From assembly GCA_946415755.1 (NCBI GenBank), contig CAMKTS010000011.1:1-64000 (forward strand): 64,000 bases of DNA, given 5' to 3'. The position numbers were made by a program, and so were the translations under genes. The notes under the pieces were generated by a model that made no database searches, was not told where the DNA came from, and saw only the letters and a program-made list of their open reading frames with translations. The stretch's first letter is position 1, and the number at the start of each line of letters is the position of its first letter. The DNA is from an uncultured Prevotella sp. GTDB lineage: Bacteria > Bacteroidota > Bacteroidia > Bacteroidales > Bacteroidaceae. Of the stretch, positions 44,896 to 55,100 are shown in pieces.

Positions 44896-45576
44896 TTATA
44901 ATTTGTGATTTTTCCCTTCTACCACTATGACGAACTCACCGCGAGGCTCATGCTCAAGGAAATGGGCGACAACCTCTGACAGCGAGCCGCGCACGCTCTC
45001 TTCGTACACCTTCGAGATTTCACGGCACACACTGACCTGACGGTCGGGGCCGAACACCTCGCAGAACTGCTGCAACGTCTTTACCACACGGTAGGGCGAC
45101 TCATAGAACACCATCGTGCGCTCCTCGTCGGCCAACCACTGCAGCCTGGTCTGGCGGCCCTTCTTCTGCGGCAGGAACCCCTCGAAGCAGAAACGGTCGC
45201 AAGGCAGACCGCTGCTGACCAATGCCGGAACAAAGGCAGTGGCCCCTGGCAGCGTCTGTACTTCGATGCCCGCACGAACTGCCTCGCGGACGAGGAAGAA
45301 CCCGGGATCGCTGATGCCCGGTGTACCGGCATCGCTGATGAGTGCTACCGTCTGACCGGCACGAAGCCGCTCCACAACGGATGCGGAAGTGGCGTGCTCA
45401 TTGAACTTATGATGCGACAGGAGATGTTGCTGAATACCGAAATGCTTCAGCAGTATGCCCGACGTGCGCGTATCTTCAGCCAGCACTAGGTCAGCCTCCT
45501 TCAGAATCCTGATGGCGCGCAGCGTCATATCCTCCATATTGCCCACGGGCGTGGGTACAACATACAATATGCCCAT
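44896..45576 (-). CDS. rsmI: 16S rRNA (cytidine1402-2'-O)-methyltransferase
   Basis: 226 residues. VVPTPVGNMEDMTLRA at the N-terminus, DLVLAEDTRTSGILL, LISDAGTPGISDPGF (SAM-binding), GATAFVPALVSSGLP, and MVFYESPYRVVKTL identify RsmI of the tetrapyrrole-methylase-like fold. It uses SAM to methylate C1402 in the decoding centre. Its promoter lies in the repeat at 45584-45722. It is a slightly short member, ending at VIVVEG. Confidence 0.93.
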   Translation of the reverse strand: MGILYVVPTPVGNMEDMTLRAIRILKEADLVLAEDTRTSGILLKHFGIQQHLLSHHKFNEHATSASVVERLRAGQTVALISDAGTPGISDPGFFLVREAVRAGIEVQTLPGATAFVPALVSSGLPCDRFCFEGFLPQKKGRQTRLQWLADEERTMVFYESPYRVVKTLQQFCEVFGPDRQVSVCREISKVYEESVRGSLSEVVAHFLEHEPRGEFVIVVEGKNHKL

Positions 45577-45583
45577 TTCGGCT

Positions 45584-45722
45584 GCAAAGATAGTGTTTTT
45601 ATTGAAGATTGAACATTGAACATTGAATAATATCCACTGCGATTAATCAATTTTAACTATCACACAAAAAAATTGTTCAATCTTCCATGTTCAATCTTCA
45701 ATGTTTTTATTATCTTTGCACC
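45584..45722. repeat. 139-bp intergenic repeat with divergent promoters, copy 1
   Basis: The ends are inverted: GCAAAGATA at the left and TATCTTTGC at the right are -7 elements for rsmI (minus) and tdk (plus). Inside are arms with ATTGAAGATTGAACAT and its complement around a unique centre (CCACTGCGATTAATCAATTT). It is nearly identical to 47325-47463. Confidence 0.88.
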
Positions 45723-46310
45723 ATGATTACATATCCTGCATCGGGCGAGGCACGCCGCCCCGGAAGAATAGAAGTAGTGTGCGGAAGCATGTTCTCAGGC
45801 AAGACGGAAGAGCTGATACGCCGCCTGCGCCGTGCCCAGTTTGCCAAACAGAAGGTGGAAATCTTCAAGCCAGCCATTGACACGCGCTACAGCGACGAGG
45901 AGGTGGTGAGCCACGACCACAATGCCATTCCCTCCACCCCACTCGACTCGTCGGCCAGCATCCTGCTGCTGTCGAGCGACATCGACGTGGTGGGCATCGA
46001 CGAGGCACAGTTCTTCGACGAAGGACTGGTAGAAGTGTGCAACGAGCTGGCCAACCGTGGCGTGCGCGTCATCATTGCCGGACTGGACATGGACTTCCGT
46101 GGCGTTCCCTTCGGCCCCATGCCTGCCCTCTGTGCCATTGCCGACGACGTGACGAAGGTACACGCCATCTGCGTAAAGTGCGGTTCACTGGCATACGTCA
46201 GCCACCGCACCGTGCAGAACGACAAGCGCGTGCTGCTGGGCGAGACACAGGAGTATGAGCCACTGTGCAGGGAATGTTACCAAAAAGCCAGAGCAGAAGA
46301 GCAAAAATAA
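45723..46310 (+). CDS. tdk: Thymidine kinase
   Basis: 195 residues from ATG 45723; the upstream frame extension lies in the intergenic repeat and is rejected. Walker [17 protein letters not shown] near 20-35, [14 protein letters not shown], a [12 protein letters not shown] lasso region, and zinc ligands CVKC and CREC identify type II thymidine kinase. It salvages thymidine in the cytoplasm. The -7 box ends 4 bp before the ATG, so the mRNA is probably near-leaderless. Confidence 0.95.
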   Translation: MITYPASGEARRPGRIEVVCGSMFSGKTEELIRRLRRAQFAKQKVEIFKPAIDTRYSDEEVVSHDHNAIPSTPLDSSASILLLSSDIDVVGIDEAQFFDEGLVEVCNELANRGVRVIIAGLDMDFRGVPFGPMPALCAIADDVTKVHAICVKCGSLAYVSHRTVQNDKRVLLGETQEYEPLCRECYQKARAEEQK

Positions 46311-46327
46311 AAAAACATTGCAAGAAA

Positions 46328-46359
46328 TTTGGCGATTTCGAAAAATCATCGTACCTTTG
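46328..46359 (+). promoter_or_regulatory. Promoter of tRNA-Lys
   Basis: TTTG (46328-46331), a 20-bp spacer and TACCTTTG (46352-46359). The spacer TTCGAAAAATCATCG matches that of tRNA-Pro. Confidence 0.8.
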
Positions 46360-46389
46360 CACCCGCTTTCGTTGATATGCGTGAGCATT

Positions 46390-46462
46390 GATCCGCTAGC
46401 TCAGTTGGTAGAGCACAACACTTTTAATGTTGGGGTCTTGGGTTCGAGCCCCAAGCGGATCA
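46390..46462 (+). tRNA. tRNA-Lys (anticodon TTT)
   Basis: Cloverleaf with acceptor GATCCGC/GCGGATC, D arm GCTC..GAGC, anticodon stem CAACA/TGTTG with loop CTTTTAA, and T arm TTGGG-TTCGAGC-CCCAA. CCA is not encoded. Confidence 0.95.
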
Positions 46463-46470
46463 CTTAAGAA

Positions 46471-46517
46471 AATCCGCAAGAAACTGAATGTCAGTTGCTT
46501 GCGGATTATTTCATTTT
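46471..46517 (+). terminator. Terminator after tRNA-Lys
   Basis: AATCCGCAAG (46471-46480) pairs with CTTGCGGATT (46498-46507), followed by ATTTCATTTT. Confidence 0.75.
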
Positions 46518-46548
46518 ATAGTGACCGTTTTTGCGTCACTGCATTATC

Positions 46549-47280
46549 TTAGAACGTCCACTTGACGGCGAGTGTAGGATTGAAGAAGAAGGTCTTGCCA
46601 TTGGTGGTGTTGAAGATGAAGTTGTTGCTCATCTCCCATTCGGTACCGACGCTAAGATTGATGCCATCCTCGCCCCATAGCGTATTCAGGTTGTACCACA
46701 GCTGCGGTTCAGTGAGAAACACCAGCTGGCCATGTCCGGCAGCATTCTCACCACGCCACAGATCGACGAATCCCGAAAAGGTCAGGGCCTTGTGGGCAAA
46801 GACTAATTTCCAGACACCCGTCAGCTGTACACTGGCATAAGAGCGTGAGTTTTCGTAACTCTTGAAATACTGCTTGTACAACAGCTGTACTGACCACGTC
46901 TTGGAGAAGTCGGCAACATGACCGTTCCATGCAGCACCTACCAGGGCTGCCTGCTGGAAACTGCCGTGACGATTCAGACCACCATTATACTCCACGTGGG
47001 CGGAGAAAGGCGACTGTTTGCCAAACTTGAACTCACGGGAGATTTCCAGATAGGCACTCTCCGTAAACTTACGGCTCATGTCAACATCGACAAAGTAGAA
47101 CCACGAGCCCCACTTATCTGCCTTGAAATGTTCCAAGGTAAGTGTCACCTTCTGACGATTCGGTTCCTCGTCACTGAAGATATGACGGCCGAAATCGTAG
47201 TGCAACTGTACATTCTGTGCCTGCATCGTCGTCATGGCTACAAAGAGCACCAGACAACTCATCATCCATCTTTTCATCAT
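46549..47280 (-). CDS. Outer-membrane beta-barrel, DUF5020-like
   Basis: 243 residues. Signal peptide MSCLVLFVAMTTMQAQ (after MMKRWM). The remainder alternates polar and aromatic residues (VQLHYDFGRHIF, WGSWFYFVDVDM, AHVEYNGGLNRH) and ends in aromatic Phe (AVKWTF), as in outer-membrane barrels. It resembles the Bacteroidetes DUF5020 family, distantly similar to Tsx-type nucleoside channels. Its placement near tdk is suggestive but not proof of nucleoside uptake. It shares the second 139-bp divergent-promoter repeat with nadB. Confidence 0.65.
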   Translation of the reverse strand: MMKRWMMSCLVLFVAMTTMQAQNVQLHYDFGRHIFSDEEPNRQKVTLTLEHFKADKWGSWFYFVDVDMSRKFTESAYLEISREFKFGKQSPFSAHVEYNGGLNRHGSFQQAALVGAAWNGHVADFSKTWSVQLLYKQYFKSYENSRSYASVQLTGVWKLVFAHKALTFSGFVDLWRGENAAGHGQLVFLTEPQLWYNLNTLWGEDGINLSVGTEWEMSNNFIFNTTNGKTFFFNPTLAVKWTF

Positions 47281-47324
47281 CTTGTTGTTAGTCTTTTATT
47301 ATGTTATTGTCAAAAAATTCGGGC

Positions 47325-47463
47325 GCAAAGATAATGTTTTTATTGAACATTGAACATTGAACATTGAATATTATCCACTGCGATTAATCAATTTTAACTA
47401 TCACACAAAAAAAATGTTCAATCTTCCATGTTCAATCTTCAATGTTTTTACTATCTTTGCACC
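47325..47463. repeat. 139-bp intergenic repeat with divergent promoters, copy 2
   Basis: Same length and nearly the same sequence as 45584-45722. CAAAGATA at the left end is the minus-strand -7 element for the DUF5020-like gene, and TATCTTTG at the right end serves nadB. The copies lie 1.6 kb apart in the same orientation. Confidence 0.88.
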
Positions 47464-47481
47464 ATCATTGATGAAAAAGCT

Positions 47482-49077
47482 ATGGTTTACAAGTATGATT
47501 TCCTGATTATTGGAGCTGGAGTGGCCGGCATGAGCTATGCCCTGAAGATTGCCCGTGAAAAGAAAGGACGGGTATGTATCATCTGCAAAACAGCACTCGA
47601 CGAGGCCAACACCTCGTTTGCACAAGGCGGTGTGGCATCGGTTACCGACCTGACGGTAGACAACTTCGAGAAACACATCAACGACACCATGATTGCCGGC
47701 GACTACATCAGCGACCGACAGGCCGTGGAACAGGTGGTGCGCATGGCTCCGGAACAGATACAGGAACTCGTCAACTGGGGAGTACAGTTCGACCGCAAGG
47801 AGAACGGCGACTTCGACCTGCACCGCGAGGGAGGACACTCGGAATTCCGCATCCTGCACCATGCCGACGATACAGGAGCCGAGATACAGCGCGGACTGAT
47901 GGAAGCGGTGCGCAACTGCCCGGACATCGATGTCAAGGAGCACCACTTCGCCGTAGAGATCATCACTCAGCACCATCTGGGCGTTCGCGTGACACGCCGC
48001 TCGCCCAACATCCAGTGCTACGGAGCCTATGTGCTGGCTCCTTCCAACGCTGCGAACGGAAGGGTAGACACCTACCTCTCGAAGATTACCGTGCTCTGCA
48101 CCGGAGGATGCGGTGCCGTATACCTGACTACATCGAACCCCGTCATCGCTACCGGCGACGGCATCGCTATGGCCTACCGTGCCAAAGCCACCGTGGCCGA
48201 CATGGAGTTTGTACAGTTCCACCCCACGGTGCTGCACAACCCCAAGGAGACACATCCCGCCTACCTCATCACCGAAGCCATGCGCGGCTACGGAGGCATC
48301 CTGAAGCTACCCAACGGCGAGACCTTCATGGAGAAATACGACGAACGGCTGTCGCTGGCACCCCGTGACATCGTGGCACGCGCCATCGACAAGGAGATGA
48401 AGATACACGGCATCGACCACGTCTGTCTGGATGTCACCCACAAGCCGGCAGAAGAGACGCGCCACCACTTCCCCAACATCTACCAGAAATGTCTGTCGAT
48501 AGGTATCGACATCACACAAGACTACATCCCCGTGCGTCCTGCCGCCCACTATATGTGCGGCGGTATCAAGGTCGACCTGAACGGTCAGTCGAGCATCCAG
48601 CGGCTCTATGCACTGGGCGAATGCTCGTGTACCGGACTGCACGGCGGCAACCGACTGGCCAGCAACTCACTCATCGAGGCCGTGGTTTATGCCGAGACGG
48701 CTGCCCGTCACTCGCTGGAGCATGTCGACCTGTACGACTGGAACGAGCAGGTGCCGGAATGGAACGATGACGGCACGATGACCAACGAGGAGAAGGTGCT
48801 CATCACCCAATCGGTGAAGGAGGTCAACCTGATTATGTCCAACTATGTAGGCATCGTGCGCAGCGACCTGCGCCTGCACCGTGCCTGGGACCGTCTGGAC
48901 ATGCTGTACGAGGAGACGGAGCGTCTCTTCAAACGGGTGAAGGCCAGCCGTGACATCTGCGAGCTTCGCAACATGATCAATGTGGGCTACCTGATTACGC
49001 GATGGGCCTTGGAGCGCAAGGAATGCCGAGGTCTGCACTTCACTACCGACTATCCACAACACGGATACGACAAGTAA
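47482..49077 (+). CDS. nadB: L-aspartate oxidase
   Basis: 531 residues from ATG 47482 (MVYKYDFLIIGAG); the longer frame starts inside the repeat. FAD-binding GAGVAGMSYAL near 10-20, SFAQGGVASVTD, HREGGHSEFRILHHADDTG and the active-site region HFPNIYQKC, then RPAAHYMCGGIKVD and GECSCTGLHGGNRLASNSL identify the flavoprotein. It oxidises aspartate to iminoaspartate, the first step of de novo NAD synthesis. nadA and nadC are not in the window. Confidence 0.94.
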   Translation: MVYKYDFLIIGAGVAGMSYALKIAREKKGRVCIICKTALDEANTSFAQGGVASVTDLTVDNFEKHINDTMIAGDYISDRQAVEQVVRMAPEQIQELVNWGVQFDRKENGDFDLHREGGHSEFRILHHADDTGAEIQRGLMEAVRNCPDIDVKEHHFAVEIITQHHLGVRVTRRSPNIQCYGAYVLAPSNAANGRVDTYLSKITVLCTGGCGAVYLTTSNPVIATGDGIAMAYRAKATVADMEFVQFHPTVLHNPKETHPAYLITEAMRGYGGILKLPNGETFMEKYDERLSLAPRDIVARAIDKEMKIHGIDHVCLDVTHKPAEETRHHFPNIYQKCLSIGIDITQDYIPVRPAAHYMCGGIKVDLNGQSSIQRLYALGECSCTGLHGGNRLASNSLIEAVVYAETAARHSLEHVDLYDWNEQVPEWNDDGTMTNEEKVLITQSVKEVNLIMSNYVGIVRSDLRLHRAWDRLDMLYEETERLFKRVKASRDICELRNMINVGYLITRWALERKECRGLHFTTDYPQHGYDK

Positions 49078-49129
49078 GCGTACTACCCCACTCACCTTAT
49101 TTTTTCTTTCACAACGGCGAGAGCCTCCA

Positions 49130-52100
49130 CTACCGCGTCAGCGAGAACTTCAGCGCAATGCCGAAGTCATGCGTCGTAGTGGGATAGCTGCTGCTGGAGA
49201 GCAGCGGCTTATTGGTCTGACGCTCGTAATAGGCAGAAAGGGTCATCAGGCGCGACAGCGTGTAGTCGGCCATAAACGAAATCTTCAGTGCTGAATTGCC
49301 ACTGCTGGCTGATGAAGAGCGGGTGGCAATATCACGCGTAATGGCTGCCTGGTCACGCAACGAGAAGTCGAGACGCATGTTCAGGTCGTGGTTGACACCG
49401 CTCTTCTTGTTGCTGCTGCTGGTGGCAGCCACCTGATCCTTCTGGTTCTTTCCCTTACCCTTGCCGCTCTGTGCCTTCTTAATCTTACGTGTAGTACCAC
49501 TGCCGAAGATGCGGAAGTCGCTGATCTTATAGCCCAGACCTATTACCCAGTCGCTGCTGCGGCTCTCGTTGATCTGCACACTGGTCATCGAGAGGTTCAG
49601 CACACGGGTGCGGCGATACTCAGCCTTCAGGGTAAGATTGTTGAGGAAGGTGACATCAACGCCCAACAGCGGTGAGAACGACTCGTTGATGCTGACGGTA
49701 GGCACATGCCATCCCAGCAACGAAGCCGTCTGGCTGCTGGTGCTATAGCTACCCACGGCAAACACACTCTTGTAGGAATGGGTGAGGTTGACAGACTTGA
49801 AATGCTCGTTAAACCACTTCAGCTTCGAGAGTCCTGAATAGCGGATAGTCCAGTTGGGCAGCATCTTGGTCAGCGTGGGGATGAGGTCGAGCGAACCCCT
49901 GCCACTACTTGTATAGGTATCCAGGAACGCCGGTATCATCACGGCAGCACTGTAGAGGTTGACATCGCTGCCATAGCGGGCAGAAGCCAGTTGCTGGAAG
50001 CGCGGCAAGGCATCGCAGAAGCGGTCGAAGGCCTTCGAGGGATAGCCGCTGTTGGCATCGCCCACCCCCTCTAACGATGAGGAGATGGAGATGGTGGTCA
50101 TATTGAACGTACCCGTCTGTGTAGAGGGCATGCCGCTATACATATACTGGATGCTGCGCGAGCGGCTCTCCGTACGCGATGCGTTAAGGTCGATCTTCAA
50201 GTCACGGACAGGTTCCAGGGTAGCCCTTACCTGCAGGTCGATGGTCTGGTTGGTAGCGGCAGGCGTAGCAATGCTGTCGGCATTGAGCAGCCAGCCGTTG
50301 TCACGTGCCTTCTCCAAGAAGGAGTCGCCGGCAAAGCCAAAGGCAAAGCCGAGGCCCGGAGCCATCACACCTCCCGTTCGCTGTCCGAAGGCATCGCCGA
50401 CGTTCGGCATGAAGCCCGGCACCGACATCGCGTAGGTGTTGCGATAGCTGAATCCCACGGTACGTACCATCATCAGCAGACGGGCTATGCTCTGTGTCGG
50501 TTTATACCACCACGCATTCTCCAATGGCGGCTTGGGGGTCACACTGACCATCACCGTGACGGAGTCGAGGTTCTTGATGATAATCTTGTTCTGGTCAACG
50601 ACCTTGTATTTGATAGGATACGGCTTGCCGTCCTTCGTCTTGGCGGTGACGATAAGACGCTTCGACTTCTTGCCGTGGCTGATGGTGACCGTCGTGTCAA
50701 GCTTAAGGGCTATCTCCTTCTGGAAGGTGTTTTTGTTCTTGGGCAGGCTCTTCTCGGCCTTGGAAGCCTTGGAGTCCTTGGCATTCTTCGAGTTCTTGCC
50801 ATCCTTCGAGTCCTTACCATCCTTCGAATCCTTGCCATCCTTCGAGTCCTTACCATCCTTGGCATCCTTGGAGTCCTTTGAATTCTTATCCTTCTTAGTC
50901 GTCTTCTTGTTCGGTTTGGGGATGGCCTTCTTGAAACGCTCGTTGACCTTCTTCAGGAAGGGGAAGTGGTTGTAGAGCGTCTCCATATTGAAGTTGCCGT
51001 TGATGTTCAGCTGGCGGTTGTTCGAGATGGTGTTGCCCAGCGAGGTACCGTCGGCCTGCTCCGTTCCGCGCACCCAGTTATAGGTGGCGTTATAGGTGGC
51101 ATCGGCAGTCATCCAGTCGAAGATGGGCAGCTTGTTCAGCGGCAACTGATAGGAGGCCGTGAAGGTCTGACGGTAGTCCAAGGGACGTCCGAAGTGCTTG
51201 ATGCTGGTCCATACAGAGTCTTTCCAGGCACTATAGCGGTCGGGATATAGCGACTTGTTGATAGGTTTGTCGCTGTATGGCTCCTCAATCTCTGCCTGTG
51301 TGCCGGACTGGAAGTTCAAGTGCAGGTTCTTGGTAAGGTCCCAGCGCAGTGAGAAGTCACGGTTCCACAGGAACTGCGAGTTGAAGGTGGCTGGCACCTG
51401 CGAGCCTCCCAAATCTTCCATGTCACGCTCCTGCAACTCGTTGTAGTAGCGCGTCATCTCGGTATTGAAGGTGATGTTCTGCGGCAGCCAGTTCAGTCCG
51501 AAAGCCTTGGGCAATGCCATCCACTTCGACTTGGACTTTGACTTCTTGAACGGCTCCCACGCCTTATATACCGGCGTATAGGAATAGTTCATGGCAGCGC
51601 GCCACTGGTTGTCCTTCTCATAGACCACCGTCTCGCCGCTGGTATGCCGACGCCGCTGGCTGTATGAGAACGAGAAGTTGGCAGGGTCGTAGGGCATGGG
51701 GTGACGCTTGGTCTTGACACCGACGCGCACATTGGAGAGTGAGAGGTTGGTGGTCTTGGTCTTCGTAACGGCTATCGACTCGATGCTGTCGCGCTCATGT
51801 CTGGTGACTGCTGCATCCAGGGCCTCGTCCAGCTCCATATCGGTATCCATCGGATTGTACTTGGGCTTGGTAATCTCCTGTTCAATATGGTAGTAGAAGG
51901 GTGCCGTGACCTTCATCTTGTCAGGGAAGAACTTACCCAGTTCCACCTGTGCCGTCAGCGAGAAGGTACGGTAATTGTCGTTAGTACGTGCCGCCACGCC
52001 ATCCTCCAATCCGCCGAATCCCTCGGTGACAATCTTTCCTGTGAGGTTGATACTGCCCACGTCAGACAGCTGCACGTTCAGTGCGCCCGAGGCAGCCCAT

Positions 52101-55100
52101 CCTCCTTTGTTCACCACATCCATCAGTCGCAACTCATTGACCCATACCTCACCCGACTTGACAGTTCCCGTCAGGTTGCGCACACCAATCATCATCGTCT
52201 TGACCTCTCCCAGCGAGGGGTTACCCATGATGTTGATACGGTTGTTCAGGTTGTTGGGGTCGTAGTCGGTATAGAGTGTGGAGAAGCTGGCCGTTCCCAT
52301 GGAGCGTGCCTTGTTGCGCGCCTTCTTCAGCTGTGTGAAGATGTCCAGCTCGATGTCGAGCATATTCGCCTGCGGCCATACGGCCCTGCAGTCTTCCACA
52401 TTATATTTATTATAGTCGTTACGGTCGGGGGTGAGCTTCAGCGGAATGACGTACTCGTAGTAGTTGTTCTTGTAGTCGCTACCCATACGGATGAAGACGG
52501 CCAGCTGGTCATCGCCCAGTGCGGTGGCATCGTCAATCAGATGGTTGGCATGTACGAACATCTGCATGTGCCTGTACTTTCGCAGGTCGAGTGTCGTATT
52601 GCGGTAAACGGCCTTCGACTCTCCTGCCGACAGATTCTTTACCACCATATTCAGGGCCTGCTCGTTGGCCTCGGTAAGCTGTGGCTGCGAGGGATCGGTG
52701 ACACGCGAGATGCCTGGGGGCAGCACGTAGTTGACGGGACGCTTGTCGTTGTTCTCCTCGATATTGACGGCACTCACCTCCAGCGTACCGCTGTTGCTGC
52801 CCGTAGAGAGGGGCTGCTCGTAGACACGCCACTCGCCACGCACCAGTTCCAGGGAGCCGAAGCGGAGCACGATGGGTTTCTGGAACTGTGTGAGGAACAT
52901 ACGCATGAAACGTATCGACGTGAAGTCGGTGATGCCACCCTCACGGCTGCTGTACTGTGACAGGGGGATGCGGAACTGATACCACTTCACCGTCTCATGG
53001 GTACCGTTGCGCAGCGTTACGCCGGCCTCACGGATGTCGGTGATGAAGTTATGTCCCAGCACCATGTCTTCCGGACGGATGCTGACCTTGTACTGGTAGA
53101 ATCGCTCATACTCGTTCAGCGTATAGTCCTGGTTGATGTCCTCCACATCGGGATAGGTCTTGTACGACGTGTCGTAGCCTTCCGTCTGCTGGTCGCTGTC
53201 GGGCGAGTTGCCCTGAGGCATGTTGATACGCTTGTAGCGGTCAAGGATATTGACGCGCAGGGCATCGTAGTCACTGCCACGGAAGTAGTGGTAGTTGTCG
53301 TTGGCAGGGTCGGCCGTCCATATCTGGCGCACACTGTCGCTGACGTTCACCTGGTTCAGGAAGGCGGCGTATGCCGGCTTTTCACGCTCCTCGGCATCGT
53401 TCAGTCCGTTCAGTCCCACGTCCTGAAGGGCACGCGAGCCGCTGGTAGTGGCAAAGGCATAGGTCTGCGTAGCCTGCACAGGCACCTTACCCCATGCCGT
53501 CTGATGGAAGTTGCTCGTGCCGTCGACAGGCATACCACTCTCGTAGAACTTCTTGCCGTCGTGCAGGATGTCCTCGCTCACCTCACCGAGATTGATGTAG
53601 AGGTCGCCACCGTAGTCGGTGGCATTACCCTGGTTGTTGGTATAGATGAAGGGGTCCAGCAGCCAGAACTCGATATACTCCACGTTGGCCGCCTCGAAGT
53701 CGTTGGTGTCGAGCTTGCGCATCATACCGCCCCACCGCTGAGTGGGGTTGCGCAGCGTACCGTTGAAGTTGACATCGGTGGTCAGGTTGTAGGGGCCTCG
53801 TTCCTCTGGATAGAAGGCGACGTTGAGGATGGGCAGCGTATTGGTGGCACCGTTGTAGGTAGACTGGTCGCGGTTGGGATACAGCTCGTTGACGTAGACA
53901 GCCCTCATGTAGTGGTTCGACAGCATGTCGAGGTCACTTTTGATATGGCTGGGTGTCAGACTTGACGAGCGGTAGGTGAACAGCGGGTCGATATTGTACC
54001 AGGCCATCAGCGCACGGTTGAAGCCGCTGGTGACGGAGTCTCTGTCTGCGTGCTCCGTAAAAAACGACGGTACGCTGGAGATGACCCACGACTTGGGTTC
54101 CGAGACATCGATGCCGTTCTTTGCATTCTCAAAGTCATCGATATACGAGGCATTGTCCTGCGTACCGCTTGCCGTACCGGCTATCAGCTGTGCAAACTCT
54201 CCCGTGAAGGAGATCTGCGAGGGGGCGGTACAATGCAGCAGCGGCAACTTGTTCAGCATGCGGGTGAGCCACTGGCTTTCCATCTTCCAGTTGATGTTCA
54301 CACCCCACAGTGTATTCTTGATCGGTTCTGCACCCATCACCACCTTCGAGGTCAGTGCCTGTTCCGACAGGTGCTGCAGGGTACCTCCTATCTGGAAGTT
54401 CTTCGAGAACTCGTATTCCCAGTTGATACCGAACATGCGCTTTCGCTGCATGCCATACTCCGTATTGCTCTCTAACGACACGTTGACGGAGGTTCCTGCA
54501 TCGATGATGCTCTGGTTGAGGATGGTCACCTCACCGGCCGAATAGTCTACGGTATAGTCGGAGCCTTCCGAGAGGATGACACCGCCTGCCGTTACGACCA
54601 CAGAGCCCTGCGGCACGTTATAGGCTCCTAAGGAGATGACGTTGGCCGAGGTTCCCTTGAACTGTCCTGTCAGCTGGTACTTGTTCTTGTCAGTCATCTG
54701 GCGGGCTGCGGTACGTGTGGTGTCGTAGAGTTCCTGGAACACGTACTTGTTCAGCACGTCGGGGTCGGTGATGCCCTGGCTGACGAGGAAGTTCCTCAGT
54801 GTCGTACCGAAAGGCTCTGCCGAGGGGAAGAACACACGGCCGTTGGATACGGTATATCCCTCCACGAAGTCGAAGTAGCCGTTGGGGTGGGCCTTGTTGT
54901 TATTGTCCAGGCGGTCACAGCCCAGTGCGCGCAACAGGATGGTGTTCGGCACGGGGGGCAGGTAACTCACGTAGACACCGGCGGTATCGCTCTGGTACCT
55001 GATGTCCAGGCGGAACTTGGTCTTCTCCACATTGGAGGCCAGGTAGTAGACGTTCTTCATCATCAGCGGCCAGTTGAACTGCTGCGGATTGTTCGAGGTG

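Noticed and set aside
45687..45722. Upstream extension of tdk, and the same at nadB (47428-47481)
   Set aside because: Both extensions begin with the same peptide because they translate the shared intergenic repeat.
51797..52960. 387-codon ORF antisense to sprA
   Set aside because: Antisense shadow of SprA barrel codons, with no promoter or recognisable domain.
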